Origin: Rothia mucilaginosa
GTDB lineage: Bacteria; Actinomycetota; Actinomycetes; Actinomycetales; Micrococcaceae
Assembly: GCF_001548235.1 (NCBI RefSeq)
Contig: NZ_AP014938.1
Span: 434,001-498,000, forward strand
Direction of reading: 5' to 3'
Length of the DNA: 64,000 bases
Both the position numbers and the translations under genes were made by a program. Below the pieces are notes generated by a model. It was given only the letters and a program-made list of their open reading frames with translations, made no database searches and was not told where the DNA came from. Shown here piece by piece: positions 16,876 through 29,172 of the stretch (position 1 is its first letter; every line of letters begins with the position of its first letter).

Positions 16876-18380
16876 TTAGCCTTCCACGCCGCACTCAGCC
16901 AGGATCAGCTCACGCACGCGGGCGGCGTCAGCCTGACCGCGGGTAGCCTTCATGACCTGACCGACGATAGCGCCAGCAGCCTGAACCTTACCGGCACGGA
17001 TCTTGTCGGCAACGTCGGGCATTGCTGCCAGTGCTTCCTGGACGGCTGCGGTGAGCGCGCCGTCGTCAGAGACCACGGCGAGGCCGCGTGCCTCAACGAT
17101 TTCGGCGGGGGTGCCTTCACCGGCGAGGACGAACTCGAGCACCTGGCGGGCGATCTTGTCGTTGATCTTGCCTTCGGAGATGAGCGCTTCGAGGGCGACC
17201 ACGGTTGCGGGCTCCACGCCGAGGGCGGTGAGCTCAACCTCAGCCTGCTTTGCGCGGCGGGCGATTTCACCCATCCACCACTTGCGGGCTGCTGCTGCGG
17301 TTGCGCCTGCGGCGACGGTCTCTTCGATGACGTCGAGTGCGCCTGCGTTGACTACGTCGCGGAACTCTTCGTCGGAGTAGCCCCATTCGCCCTTGAGGCG
17401 GCGGCGGCGTTCTGCCGGGGGTTCGGGCAGTTCGGCACGCAGACGCTCAATCCACTCGCTGTTGGTGACGACCGGTACGAGGTCCGGTTCGGGGAAGTAG
17501 CGGTAGTCGTCAGCGTCGGACTTGGGGCGACCCGAGGAGGTTTCGCGGGTGTCTTCGTGCCAATGGCGGGTCTCCTGGGTGATCTTTTCGCCGCGTTCGA
17601 GGATCGCTGCGTGGCGGCGAATCTCGTAGCGGACGGCGCGCTCAACCGAACGCAGGGAGTTCACGTTCTTGGTTTCGGAGCGGGTGCCAAACTTTTCGGC
17701 GCCCTTGGGCATGAGGGAGACGTTGGCGTCGCAGCGGACGTTACCGCGTTCCATGCGGGCGTCGGAGATGCCGAGGGAGCGGACGATGTCGCGGATTGCG
17801 GCAACGTAGGCGCGTGCCAGTTCGGGTGCACGCTCGCCGGCGCCGACGATGGGTCGGGTGACGATCTCAATCAGGGGCACGCCTGCGCGGTTGTAGTCGA
17901 CCAGGGAGGAGGTTGCACCCTGGATTCGGCCGTCTGCACCGCCGACGTGGGTGAGCTTGCCTGCGTCTTCTTCCATGTGGGCGCGCTCAATTTCGACGGT
18001 GAAGATGGTGCCGTCTTCGAGCTCAACGTCCAGGGAGCCGTTTTCCGCGATGGGGCCGCCAGCCTGGGAAGTCTGGAAGTTCTTCGGGGAGTCCGGGTAG
18101 AAGTAGTTCTTGCGGGCAAAGTAGGACTTGTCTGCAATCTCGCAGCCCAGTGCCAGGCCGAGCTTGATGGCGGACTCAACAGCGGTCTTGTTCACCATGG
18201 GCAGCGCGCCGGGCAGGCCGAGCGATACGGGGGTGACGTTGGTGTTGGGTTCGTCGCCGAACTCGTTGGGTGCGGAGTCGAACATCTTGGTTTTGGTGTT
18301 CAGTTCGACGTGCACCTCGAAGCCGAGGACCGGGTCGTACTTTTCGATGGCTTCTTCGAAGCTGAGGACTTCTTCACTCA

Positions 18381-18381
<1 letters not shown>
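16876..18381 (-). CDS. gatB: Aspartyl/glutamyl-tRNA(Asn/Gln) amidotransferase subunit B
   Basis: A 501-residue subunit of GatCAB that binds misacylated Glu-tRNA-Gln or Asp-tRNA-Asn, activates the carboxylate with ATP and performs transamidation. Signatures are [20 protein letters not shown] at the N-terminus, [18 protein letters not shown], and [12 protein letters not shown]. The C-terminal YqeY/GatB tail domain that grips the tRNA elbow spans about 350-501 and includes [12 protein letters not shown]. The ATG at 18381 overlaps the gatA stop (TAATG), so the two are translationally coupled. Confidence 0.97.
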
Positions 18382-19985
<1,604 letters not shown>

Positions 19986-20000
19986 TTGGTTGTTCTCCTC

Positions 20001-20297
20001 TTAGTCTTCGTCGAGGATTGCCGGCACGCGGAACTTGCCGTCCTGTGCGTCGGGGGCGCCGGAGAGCGCCTCTTCCTGGGTGAGGGTGGTGACGGGTACG
20101 TCTTCGCGGAAGACGTTCTCGAGGGGGATGGGGTGGCTGGTCGCGGGGATGTCGGCAGTTGCTTTCTGCGACATGGTCTCAACGGATGCGACGATGACGT
20201 CCAGCTCAGACGCCATCGCGGTGAGTTCTTCATCGGTCATCTCAATGAGTGCCAGCGATGCCAGGTGCTTTACCTGTTCAAAGGTGATGGCAGACAT
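20001..20297 (-). CDS. gatC: Aspartyl/glutamyl-tRNA(Asn/Gln) amidotransferase subunit C
   Basis: A 98-residue subunit that wraps around the GatA-GatB interface and stabilises the complex. It shows the family N-terminus ITFEQVKHLASLALIEMTDEE and the conserved C-terminal loop LENVFREDVP. The start is ATG 20297, with GGGAG just upstream. It is the first gene of the gatC-gatA-gatB operon, 15 bp before gatA. Confidence 0.95.
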   Translation of the reverse strand: MSAITFEQVKHLASLALIEMTDEELTAMASELDVIVASVETMSQKATADIPATSHPIPLENVFREDVPVTTLTQEEALSGAPDAQDGKFRVPAILDED

Positions 20298-20439
20298 GGT
20301 TCTCCCGTAGTTTGTTTTCTTGTCTCTTCTCTAGTGTAGTGGAGGTTGCGTGTTCCGTCTCATTGGGGGTTGGAGGGTTTACCTGCTGGTTTGTGTGTTC
20401 AGGCGGTGTCCTTCTCCCCTGTTTTAGGGTTAAATGCTC

Positions 20440-20473
20440 AACGCCCCGCTCCTCGTGTGAGGTGCGGGGCGTT
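20440..20473. terminator. Terminator downstream of rpf
   Basis: AACGCCCCGC and GCGGGGCGTT form a stem with an inner CCTC/GAGG pairing, 40 nt past the minus-strand rpf stop. Confidence 0.75.
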
Positions 20474-20512
20474 GGGCCACAACGTGTCCACGTTACGCTT
20501 GAGGGTTAATCC

Positions 20513-21265
20513 TTAGGCGGGGATGGTCAGAACCTGGCCGGGGAAGATCAGGTCAACGTTGTAGATGATGTCGGTGTTCGCAGCTGCGATTGCCTGGTAG
20601 CCGCCTGCAACGCCGAGCTTTGCAGCGATCAGCGAGAGGGAGTCACCGGGAACCACGGTGTAGGTGCCTGCTGCAGCCTTGGGAGCTGCAACGGGTGCTG
20701 CTGCGGGAGCCTCAACTGCCGGTGCAGCGGGTGCTGCGGCGGGTGCCTCAACTGCTGCGGGAGCTGCCTGAGCTGCCGGTGCAGCGGGTGCCTCAACTGC
20801 TGCGGGTGCAGCCTGAGCTGCAGGAGCTGCGGGTGCAACCTGTGCCGCGGGAGCGGTGTAGGTCTGCTGGGTCTGCGACTGTGCAGCCACGGTGGTGGTG
20901 GGCTCGGTGTAGGTGGGAGCTGCGCCGGTCTTGCCGTAGAGGCCAAGCTTAGCGGAGCATGCGGGCCATGCGCCCCAGCCCTGGATAGCGAGCAGACGCT
21001 CGCCAGCCTCGATCTGCTGTGCACGGGAAGCGGTCGCGGGGGAGCCGGACATGCCGACGCCGTTCCAGGACTGCTGGGTGAACTGCAGACCGCCGTAGAA
21101 GCCGTTACCGGTGTTGATGGACCAGTTGCCACCGGACTCGCACTGTGCCAGTGCATCCCAGGTAGCACCGTCTACTGCGTTTGCAGCAGGCATCGACAGG
21201 GTAGCTGCTACAGCGCCACCGATGGCGAGAGCTGCTGCGGTACGACGAATGGAAGTGTTCTTCAT
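20513..21265 (-). CDS. rpf: Secreted resuscitation-promoting factor with LysM domain
   Basis: A 250-residue exported cell-wall lytic enzyme. Residues 1-30 form a Sec signal peptide ending PAANA. Residues about 32-108 are the Rpf lysozyme-like domain (WDALAQCESGGNWSINTGNG, with the catalytic Glu in CESGG, then YGGLQFTQQSW). An Ala/Pro-rich linker of imperfect AAPAVEAP-type repeats follows (about 135-200). A C-terminal LysM peptidoglycan-binding domain completes it (YTVVPGDSLSLIAAKLG to PGQVLTIPA). Rpf proteins cleave peptidoglycan and promote regrowth from dormancy. A long structured leader precedes the gene. Confidence 0.94.
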   Translation of the reverse strand: MKNTSIRRTAAALAIGGAVAATLSMPAANAVDGATWDALAQCESGGNWSINTGNGFYGGLQFTQQSWNGVGMSGSPATASRAQQIEAGERLLAIQGWGAWPACSAKLGLYGKTGAAPTYTEPTTTVAAQSQTQQTYTAPAAQVAPAAPAAQAAPAAVEAPAAPAAQAAPAAVEAPAAAPAAPAVEAPAAAPVAAPKAAAGTYTVVPGDSLSLIAAKLGVAGGYQAIAAANTDIIYNVDLIFPGQVLTIPA

Positions 21266-21660
21266 AATGCTCCTTGGGGCCGTCCCCGCTCGTTCCGTCC
21301 CCGGAACTCTAACGCGCCGCCGCTCACCCTTTGATAACGAAGTAGGTTACTCATGTTCTGGCTCTACCATGTGAGCGGCTCTCCACCGATTTCATGTCAC
21401 CGTGAGCGATTCTGCACTTGTGTGCGGAATCCGGGTGGCACTTCCTCGATGGGGACGTGCGGTAGAACCGGGCATCGTTTCAAGCATTCCAAGCTTGAAA
21501 CCACACAGGCGATTCCCTTGCGAGAATCTATCTGGTCTCAAAGATAGCCGAGGTTTTTTATGATTCCAACCTGATTTCAAGTTCACAGCGAACGTCCCGA
21601 GTTCTCCCAGGGTTCTTTCAGGTAAAAAGTGCAGGAAACATTAATTAAGACCTCGAGCCC
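21266..21660 (-). ncRNA. Long structured 5' leader of rpf (candidate cis-regulatory RNA)
   Basis: About 300-400 nt of non-coding leader. Hairpins seen: GATTC-t-GCAC/GTGC-g-GAATC (21408-21431), GTTTCAAGC/GCTTGAAAC with a 7-nt loop (21477-21501), GATTC/GAATC (21511-21528) and CTATCT/AGATAG (21528-21547). In other actinobacteria rpf genes are often controlled by a c-di-AMP riboswitch, but its conserved GGGGACCC and CGAATCCGTCAGC blocks were not found. Boundaries are approximate. Confidence 0.4.
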
Positions 21661-21880
21661 CGCGTACCTTAGGGGTTTTCCCCCGAAATTTCGGGGTTTT
21701 CTAGGGGTTTAACTCGGATGCACTCCCCCGCTGAGCTTTCTGATTCGGGGTTGATGAGCGCCACCTTTAAGGGTTTTGAACGGCGTGTAAATATTTTTTA
21801 AATATTTCTTCGCTTTGGGAGTGTTTTAAGGCGCTTCCACCTTAAAAGCTGTGGTAATTATAAATGCCAAAAATTGGCAT
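21661..21880. other. AT-richer intergenic stretch between rpf leader and ligA terminator
   Basis: No gene. It contains the palindrome CCCCGAAATTTCGGGG (near 21682) and the short inverted repeat ATGCCAA-aaa-TTGGCAT next to the ligA terminator. Confidence 0.4.
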
Positions 21881-21912
21881 TCAGGCTCTGGAGCACGCAC
21901 TCCAGAGCCTGA
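21881..21912 (-). terminator. Terminator of ligA
   Basis: A 13-bp perfect stem, TCAGGCTCTGGAG and its complement, with a 6-nt loop, followed on the minus strand by ATGCCAATTTTT. Confidence 0.8.
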
Positions 21913-21915
21913 ATG

Positions 21916-21943
21916 CTCTATATATTGCACTCTATATATTGCA
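21916..21943. repeat. 14-bp tandem duplication near the ligA 3' end
   Basis: CTCTATATATTGCA occurs twice head to tail between the ligA stop and its terminator. Confidence 0.8.
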
Positions 21944-21975
21944 GGGGTCAGGTTCAGATGACCCCGCTACCGGGC

Positions 21976-24219
<2,244 letters not shown>

Positions 24220-24426
24220 GCGTTTTTGCCGGTCCTCTCCCCTATTACTCGTCATCCTCTCCCCTATCGCTCGTCATATTGCCGGGTTCCGCAGGCGCAT
24301 ATTCACTGCCTCTACGCTCAATCTCTACGGTCAGTAACGCTGCCTTCGGATACAGTTCACCCCCGCCTCCTATAGGCGCTCAATCGAGCACCCGAGAAAA
24401 CGGGGGTGAATCACACGGTATGAAGT

Positions 24427-25320
24427 TTAGGCTTCGACAGCGTCGGCAACAATCACGGTAATGTTGTCGCGGCCGCCCGATCGTAGCGCCTCGTGCTGGA
24501 GCACGTCAGCGGCGTCCTGCGGGTGGCGGATCGAAGTAAGCACGCGCGCCATGTACTCGTGCGAAAGCTCACCGGAAAGACCGTCGGAGCAGAGCATCAG
24601 GCGGTCACCGGCGCGGGCGGGCAGAACCCAGAAGTCCGGTTCCCAGTAGTTGCCGGTACCCAGCGCGCGGGTAATCACGTTGCGGCGCGGGTGGGTCAGC
24701 GCCTCCAGGGCGGTAATCTGACCCTCGTCGACCAGGTACTGCACCTCAGAGTGGTCGCTAGTGACCTGCTCCAGCGAGGCGGAGCCCTCAGCGCCGGGCA
24801 GCTTCTCCATGGCGGAGTGGTGAATACCCTCGTCCTCACGTAGCAGGCGATAGGTTCGGGAGTCACCCACGTTGAAAATAACCCACAGGTTACGGTCACC
24901 GATGCTGGTCAGCCAGGCGCCGGTGACGGTCGTACCGCCGGAGCGGGAGAGCGCCTGCTTAATTTCTTCGTTGGTTTCGCCGAGGATATCGTGCAGGCGG
25001 TTCAGGGTGCCCACGATTTCGTTGTTAAGCAGGGTGTTTGCGCGGCGGCGGCGCTTGGCGGGGTCTTCCTCGTCAATAGCTGCGAGGCGCTCAAGGTAGG
25101 TCTGCTGTTCCTCTTCGCTACGGCCACCGGGCATCGTGAAGAACGGCGAGTAGGCGAGCTGACGCACGCACAGGCGCGAAGCAACCTCGCCCGCCTCGTG
25201 GCCTCCCATGCCGTCCGCGACCACGCAAAGGGAACCGGCGACGACCATCGAATCTTCGTTATTTTCTCGATGTGCGCCGCGGTGCGTTGCACCACCGGTA
25301 CGTAGTTTCAGTTCAGTCAT
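24427..25320 (-). CDS. PP2C-family Ser/Thr protein phosphatase
   Basis: A 297-residue metal-dependent phosphatase that removes phosphate from Ser/Thr-phosphorylated proteins. The motifs are in order: THRGAHRENNEDSM (first metal ligands), VADGMGGHEAGEVAS, LCSDGLSGELS and GGRDNITVIVAD. No membrane segment is visible, unlike mycobacterial PstP, so it is probably cytosolic. A charged insertion (about residues 70-100, DEEDPAKRRRRAN) is atypical. Its ATG overlaps the stop of the upstream adenylate cyclase by 4 bp, so the two are translationally coupled. Confidence 0.93.
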   Translation of the reverse strand: MTELKLRTGGATHRGAHRENNEDSMVVAGSLCVVADGMGGHEAGEVASRLCVRQLAYSPFFTMPGGRSEEEQQTYLERLAAIDEEDPAKRRRRANTLLNNEIVGTLNRLHDILGETNEEIKQALSRSGGTTVTGAWLTSIGDRNLWVIFNVGDSRTYRLLREDEGIHHSAMEKLPGAEGSASLEQVTSDHSEVQYLVDEGQITALEALTHPRRNVITRALGTGNYWEPDFWVLPARAGDRLMLCSDGLSGELSHEYMARVLTSIRHPQDAADVLQHEALRSGGRDNITVIVADAVEA

Positions 25321-26468
25321 GAGAGGTCTATCTCCATTGTGTAGTTCACGCGACGAGTCACCGCCACGGGGTCTACGTTACCAAAGCTTCTAACGTTTCG
25401 CGTTCCTTGAGAGGTGAGAGTATAGCGATTTCCCACCTGTCGGAGCGTGTTTGCTGTCTCATTATCGGTCAGCACGGTACCCGGTTCAGCCAGGGAGACC
25501 AGGCGCGCAGCCAGATTCACGCTGGAGCCGTACACGTCGCCGCGGTTAGCCAGAACCTCGCCCCAAATGAAGGCGACGCGTGCATCCGGCAACTGCGGGT
25601 CGGCACCGATCTTTTCGGAGAGCTGCAGGCTAATTTCTGCGATAGCGTCCGGGGTTTCAGTGAGGAAGAAAACTTCGTCACCAAGAGTCTTAATAATGCG
25701 ACCGCCCAGGGGTGCGATAACGTCCAGGCAGCTCTGCTCGAAGTGGTTGATGAGCTGAGAGAGAGCCGCGGCGTCCAGGTTACGCACCAGGGAGGTGTAC
25801 GAGACCAGATCAACGAATCCGACACCGCGCACCAGGGGCAGGCGGGAAAGTCCGGAGGTGGTCACATTGTTTTCGCGCAATCCCAAGCGCAGGATTCCGG
25901 CGTACATCTGGCGACGGTATGCGTACAGCGCCAGACGCTCGAGAACCTCAAGGTAGCGCGGGAAGTCTTTGAGGAGCTTGCGGCGGGCATCATTATCGCT
26001 GAGGTTTTCGGTGACCATGATGTTGTGCACGAGCGCCTCAATCTGCCAGGCGACGGTGCGGTCGGTCAGTTGACCTTCGGCGCGCACGAGGGATGCCACA
26101 TATTCCATGCGGATGTCGCCTTCTGCGTCCAACTTCTGCAGGTCGGCGAGCATCTGCACGTCTGTTTCAGTGAAGTAGGGCGCGTGGTCGGCAATGGTCG
26201 GGAAGCCCATGTTGTGCCAGATGCGCTGGGCGGTTTCGAGGGGAAGTCCGGCGCATTCTGCGGCTTCTATGGGGGTGTAGCGGCGGCCCTGTCCCAGGAG
26301 CGACTTTTCGAGGGCTCGGATTCCTGCCTTGGATTCCTCGTCTCGGTAGATATTGTTCTGGGCGAGGTTCTGCAGAATTTTGAGGTTCAGCATTTGGGTT
26401 TCGGGGCCCATGGTGGCGCCGGTGCCCTGCGGAGAGTGTGCAGGTTTCTGGGGGTCTGCCGTGCTCAT
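25317..26468 (-). CDS. Class III adenylate cyclase with N-terminal regulatory domain
   Basis: A 383-residue soluble protein that makes cAMP. The C-terminal catalytic domain (about 205-383) keeps all key positions: first metal Asp in VGFVDLVSYT, adenine-selecting Lys and second metal Asp in IIKTLGDEVFF, and the Asp/Asn/Arg set in GDVYGSSVNLAARLV. The N-terminal helical region (about 25-200), with an HTH-like stretch YTPIEAAECAGLPLETAQRI, resembles the regulatory domain of mycobacterial Rv2212/Rv1264-type cyclases. The start is ATG 26468, with AAAGGAG upstream; the extension to 26561 is not supported. It overlaps the downstream PP2C gene. Confidence 0.9.
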   Translation of the reverse strand: MSTADPQKPAHSPQGTGATMGPETQMLNLKILQNLAQNNIYRDEESKAGIRALEKSLLGQGRRYTPIEAAECAGLPLETAQRIWHNMGFPTIADHAPYFTETDVQMLADLQKLDAEGDIRMEYVASLVRAEGQLTDRTVAWQIEALVHNIMVTENLSDNDARRKLLKDFPRYLEVLERLALYAYRRQMYAGILRLGLRENNVTTSGLSRLPLVRGVGFVDLVSYTSLVRNLDAAALSQLINHFEQSCLDVIAPLGGRIIKTLGDEVFFLTETPDAIAEISLQLSEKIGADPQLPDARVAFIWGEVLANRGDVYGSSVNLAARLVSLAEPGTVLTDNETANTLRQVGNRYTLTSQGTRNVRSFGNVDPVAVTRRVNYTMEIDLS

Positions 26469-26716
26469 TGCCGCTGCCGCTCCTTTCAAATCTGCCGAAT
26501 CATCTGTTCTATCGTGCGAGTGCGCTAGCGTGTGCCGTGCGTCGATTGTGCACTGCTTCACTGTATAGCGCCTTGTTACTATACCCCCACTGCGATGTTA
26601 TGGGCGTCAAAGCGCCCACATCCAAAGATATTTTAGTGGAGTAATTCACATTTAAGAATACTCTAATCCGCATTTTTTCGGCAGATTTAGGTGCCGGGTT
26701 AGACTCTGAGCCAACC

Positions 26717-26742
26717 GGCCCGCCCCCCTGTAGCGGGCGGCC
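26717..26742 (-). terminator. Hairpin downstream of the PH-domain gene
   Basis: GCCCGC pairs with GCGGGC and GGCC flanks pair further, 16 nt past the stop. There is no U-tract. Confidence 0.4.
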
Positions 26743-26757
26743 GCACCCCGGAGAGGG

Positions 26758-27246
26758 CTAGATGTAGCGGGAGCGCAGGGCGTAGTAGTCGCGTCGGGCG
26801 GCCTTAATTTCTTTTTCAAAGCGCTTGGGCTCGGGCACGTAGGTCAGGCGGTGGTGCACCCCGCGGCAGACCACATACACCGAACCGTAGCCCAGCCACG
26901 CCCCCAGGCCGCGCTGTTTTGCCCAGCGTTCCCCCATGGAATCCAGGTAGAGGGATTCATCTCCGCTGCGGGTCATCATGCCGCGGCGCACTACGAGCCG
27001 GTGGGTGGTCAGCAGGTAGTAGGTGGTTGCCCAACGCCAGGCGGTGCGCACGGCGCTAATCAGGGTACCTACCGCACAGATCATGCCGAGAGTCCACAGA
27101 ATCGGTGAGGACCGTGCCGTGGAGGCGAAGGTTGAGGCGGCTATAGCAACCAGCAGGTAGGCGAGCGCGGGCAGCAGGGCACCGTAGTGCTGTCGGGTCG
27201 CAATGATGACATGCTCACCGGGGTTGAGTTTTCCGCGCAAACGCAT
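26758..27246 (-). CDS. PH-domain (bPH2) membrane protein
   Basis: A 162-residue protein with two membrane segments (about residues 22-43 and 48-68), followed by a bacterial PH-like domain (YYLLTTHRLVVRRGMMTRSG, DSMGERWAKQRGLGAWLGYG). The function is unknown. A similar PH membrane protein lies beside birA and accD5 in Mycobacterium tuberculosis (Rv3278c), so position supports orthology. The start is ATG 27246, with AAGGAA upstream. It is on the same strand as birA, 136 bp downstream of it. Confidence 0.8.
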   Translation of the reverse strand: MRLRGKLNPGEHVIIATRQHYGALLPALAYLLVAIAASTFASTARSSPILWTLGMICAVGTLISAVRTAWRWATTYYLLTTHRLVVRRGMMTRSGDESLYLDSMGERWAKQRGLGAWLGYGSVYVVCRGVHHRLTYVPEPKRFEKEIKAARRDYYALRSRYI

Positions 27247-27328
27247 GGTGTTCCTTAGCTGTGCTGGTTGTTATGTTCCGGCTGGAGGCGCCGGTTGAGG
27301 TGGTGTGGGGTGATGGAGTTGCCGTGCT

Positions 27329-27373
27329 GGGCAGAAATTTTATGGGCTGAAGTTTTATGGGCAGAAATTTTAG
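27329..27373. repeat. 15-bp tandem repeat, three units, between birA and the PH gene
   Basis: Units GGGCAGAAATTTTAT, GGGCTGAAGTTTTAT and GGGCAGAAATTTTAG are contiguous. Confidence 0.85.
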
Positions 27374-27382
27374 GGGTTGGTT

Positions 27383-28339
27383 CTAGTGTGCCTGCTGAAA
27401 ATCTCCGTAGCTACCGTTGGCGGGGCGAAGGTGCTCAATATCGCCCACCGCGTAGGGCTCTAGGGTTCCGTCCTCGCGGCGAATGAGGATGCGCCCCTGC
27501 GCGTCAAGGTCTTCGGCGATGCCTTCTACGGTGCTTCCGTCGGGCAGGCTCATGCGCACGCTGGCTCCGAGGGTTGCGGTGGCGGCGCGTGCCTGGTCGA
27601 GCAGGCTGATGCTCTCGGGCTTGAAGGGGTCGGAGTTGAGGGGGTCGGGGCGTTCGGGGTCGCCGCCGGCGCGCACGAAGGCGCGGTAGCGGCGGGCGAA
27701 GATGCTCAGCAGTCGGGTGAGCACCTCGGAGGAGTCGATGACCTGCCCGGTGCACAGACTCAGGCTGGTTGCGGTGGGCACAGGCAGCTGTTCGGCGGAC
27801 ATGTTCGTGTTCTGGCCGATGCCCACAATAATGCTGCGCCGCCCCTCGGTGGAGCCGCTTTCGGGAACAAGCTGGGCGAGGATTCCGCAGCCCTTAGCGC
27901 CCTGTGCGATGACGTCGTTGGGCCATTTGAGGGCGGCGTCTACCCCGTAGCTGCGCCAAATATCGACCACGCTGAGCCCGGCGATGAGGGTCAGCCAGTG
28001 GTAGCTGTCTTCGGGTAGTTCTCGGGCGAGCGGGTCTGCGGAGGCGTGCGGGCGCACCACGATACTTGCGGCGAGGCAGGCTCCGGGTGGGGCGGTCCAG
28101 GCTCGGGCGAGGCGGCCGCGTCCGGCGCTTTGGTAGAGGCTGGCGTAGACGGAGAGCTCGCCGAGCTGTTCGCGTTCGGGGTCCGTGCCGTCCATGAGTA
28201 GTTCGCGGGCGCGGGTGGTGGTGGAGTCGACTTCATCGTAGAGGTGTACGCTGGAGTACCCGGTTTCCATTGCGATGGTGCGGATGCGCGGGGCATCCAA
28301 AACCGAATGACCGCTCTCGGTATGCATATTCTCTTCCAT
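27383..28339 (-). CDS. birA: Biotin-[acetyl-CoA-carboxylase] ligase
   Basis: A 318-residue enzyme that makes biotinyl-AMP and attaches biotin to the carboxyl-carrier lysine of acyl-CoA carboxylase, encoded at 43301. Motifs are QSAGRGRLARAWTAPPG, ALKWPNDVIA and IVGIGQNTNM. There is no N-terminal DNA-binding domain, so it is a monofunctional (group I) ligase rather than an E. coli-type repressor. The C-terminal SH3-like domain is present (GIAEDLDAQGRILIRREDG). The start is ATG 28339, with AAAGG 9 nt upstream. It is divergent from the accD cluster, the order seen in other actinobacteria. Confidence 0.94.
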   Translation of the reverse strand: MEENMHTESGHSVLDAPRIRTIAMETGYSSVHLYDEVDSTTTRARELLMDGTDPEREQLGELSVYASLYQSAGRGRLARAWTAPPGACLAASIVVRPHASADPLARELPEDSYHWLTLIAGLSVVDIWRSYGVDAALKWPNDVIAQGAKGCGILAQLVPESGSTEGRRSIIVGIGQNTNMSAEQLPVPTATSLSLCTGQVIDSSEVLTRLLSIFARRYRAFVRAGGDPERPDPLNSDPFKPESISLLDQARAATATLGASVRMSLPDGSTVEGIAEDLDAQGRILIRREDGTLEPYAVGDIEHLRPANGSYGDFQQAH

Positions 28340-28570
28340 GGGCTGCGCCTTTCTGTCCTGTCCAAAACTACTCTGCCGTATGTCGACCCGCTTTCAGCTC
28401 ACCGCCAAAACCTGCCGGTTTCTACCGAGTCGCACTGGCTTCTCACCATATCAATTTCTTGCCGCCGGTGATGCCCGTCCGGCGCCCGAGACGGTACATT
28501 AGACAGTGAGGGTGCATGAAGCACCGACCGGCTGCGGAGGTTCCTCCGCCCTGCTCGAAAGAAGACCGTT

Positions 28571-28852
28571 ATGGCTTATTACGCAATTACTTATGTTTAC
28601 GCAGCTCCCGAGGAGCAGGCGAAGTACCGCCCGGCTCACCGCGAGTACCTTGGTTCGCAGATTGAGGCGGGCAACCTGATTGTTTCCGGTCCTCTGCTGG
28701 ATGGCGAGACCCCCGCCGGCGCTCTGCTGATTGCAAAGGTCGACTCCGTTGAGGCGGCCGAGAAGCTGGTTGCCGGCGACCCGATGAACATTGGTGGAGC
28801 GGTTCTGTCTCACACCATCACCGAGTGGAACCCGGTTCTGGGCACCATCTAA
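28571..28852 (+). CDS. YciI-like (YCII domain) protein
   Basis: A 93-residue single-domain protein of the YCII family, a ferredoxin-like fold. It has the conserved His in YRPAHREYL and the GPLLDGE loop. Enzymatic roles have been suggested for family members, but none can be assigned here. The start is ATG 28571, with GAAAGAAG upstream. A strong terminator follows at once, so it is monocistronic. Confidence 0.85.
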   Translation: MAYYAITYVYAAPEEQAKYRPAHREYLGSQIEAGNLIVSGPLLDGETPAGALLIAKVDSVEAAEKLVAGDPMNIGGAVLSHTITEWNPVLGTI

Positions 28853-28885
28853 GCGTCATTCACGCTGAAAAAGCTTGAACGTGAA

Positions 28886-28932
28886 CCCCCTTTTTTCGCC
28901 GGCAAGGTTTGCCGGTGCGAGAGGGGGTTTTC
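28886..28932 (+). terminator. Terminator of the YCII gene
   Basis: An outer CCCCC/GGGGG stem encloses an inner CCGGCAA/TTGCCGG hairpin, followed by TTTTCT. Confidence 0.75.
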
Positions 28933-29046
28933 TGTGCTCTCTTGAGTCGTTCTTTCGCACTTTTCGTTCGCTATATGCACCTTCTTCTGTGCTGAGTGCA
29001 TAAAAGTGTATCTAGTGTTGATATTCTGGCTTCTCACCTGGCATAT

Positions 29047-29068
29047 GTGCGCTAGTTCGCACTATAGT
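29047..29068 (+). promoter_or_regulatory. Possible operator and -10 upstream of accD
   Basis: Inverted repeat GTGCG-CTAGTT-CGCAC (29047-29062) abuts TATAGT (29063-29068), about 105 nt before the accD start. The position suggests a regulator site; the protein is unknown. Confidence 0.3.
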
Positions 29069-29172
29069 TGAAAGATATGCACATTGTTCAAGAGTGCTCT
29101 TCGGGGCACCTGAGCACCCTATCACCGCAACCACTGGCTCCCGACGATCGGGTGGAGCAGGAACGAGGAATA

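Noticed and set aside
20700..20830. Possible CRISPR-like or non-coding repeat array
   Set aside because: The repeats are in frame and encode the Ala/Pro linker of the Rpf protein.
21266..21660. c-di-AMP (ydaO-type) riboswitch upstream of rpf
   Set aside because: The expected conserved blocks (GGGGACCC, GGGTGAAT, CGAATCCGTCAGC) could not be found on the minus strand, although position and gene would fit.
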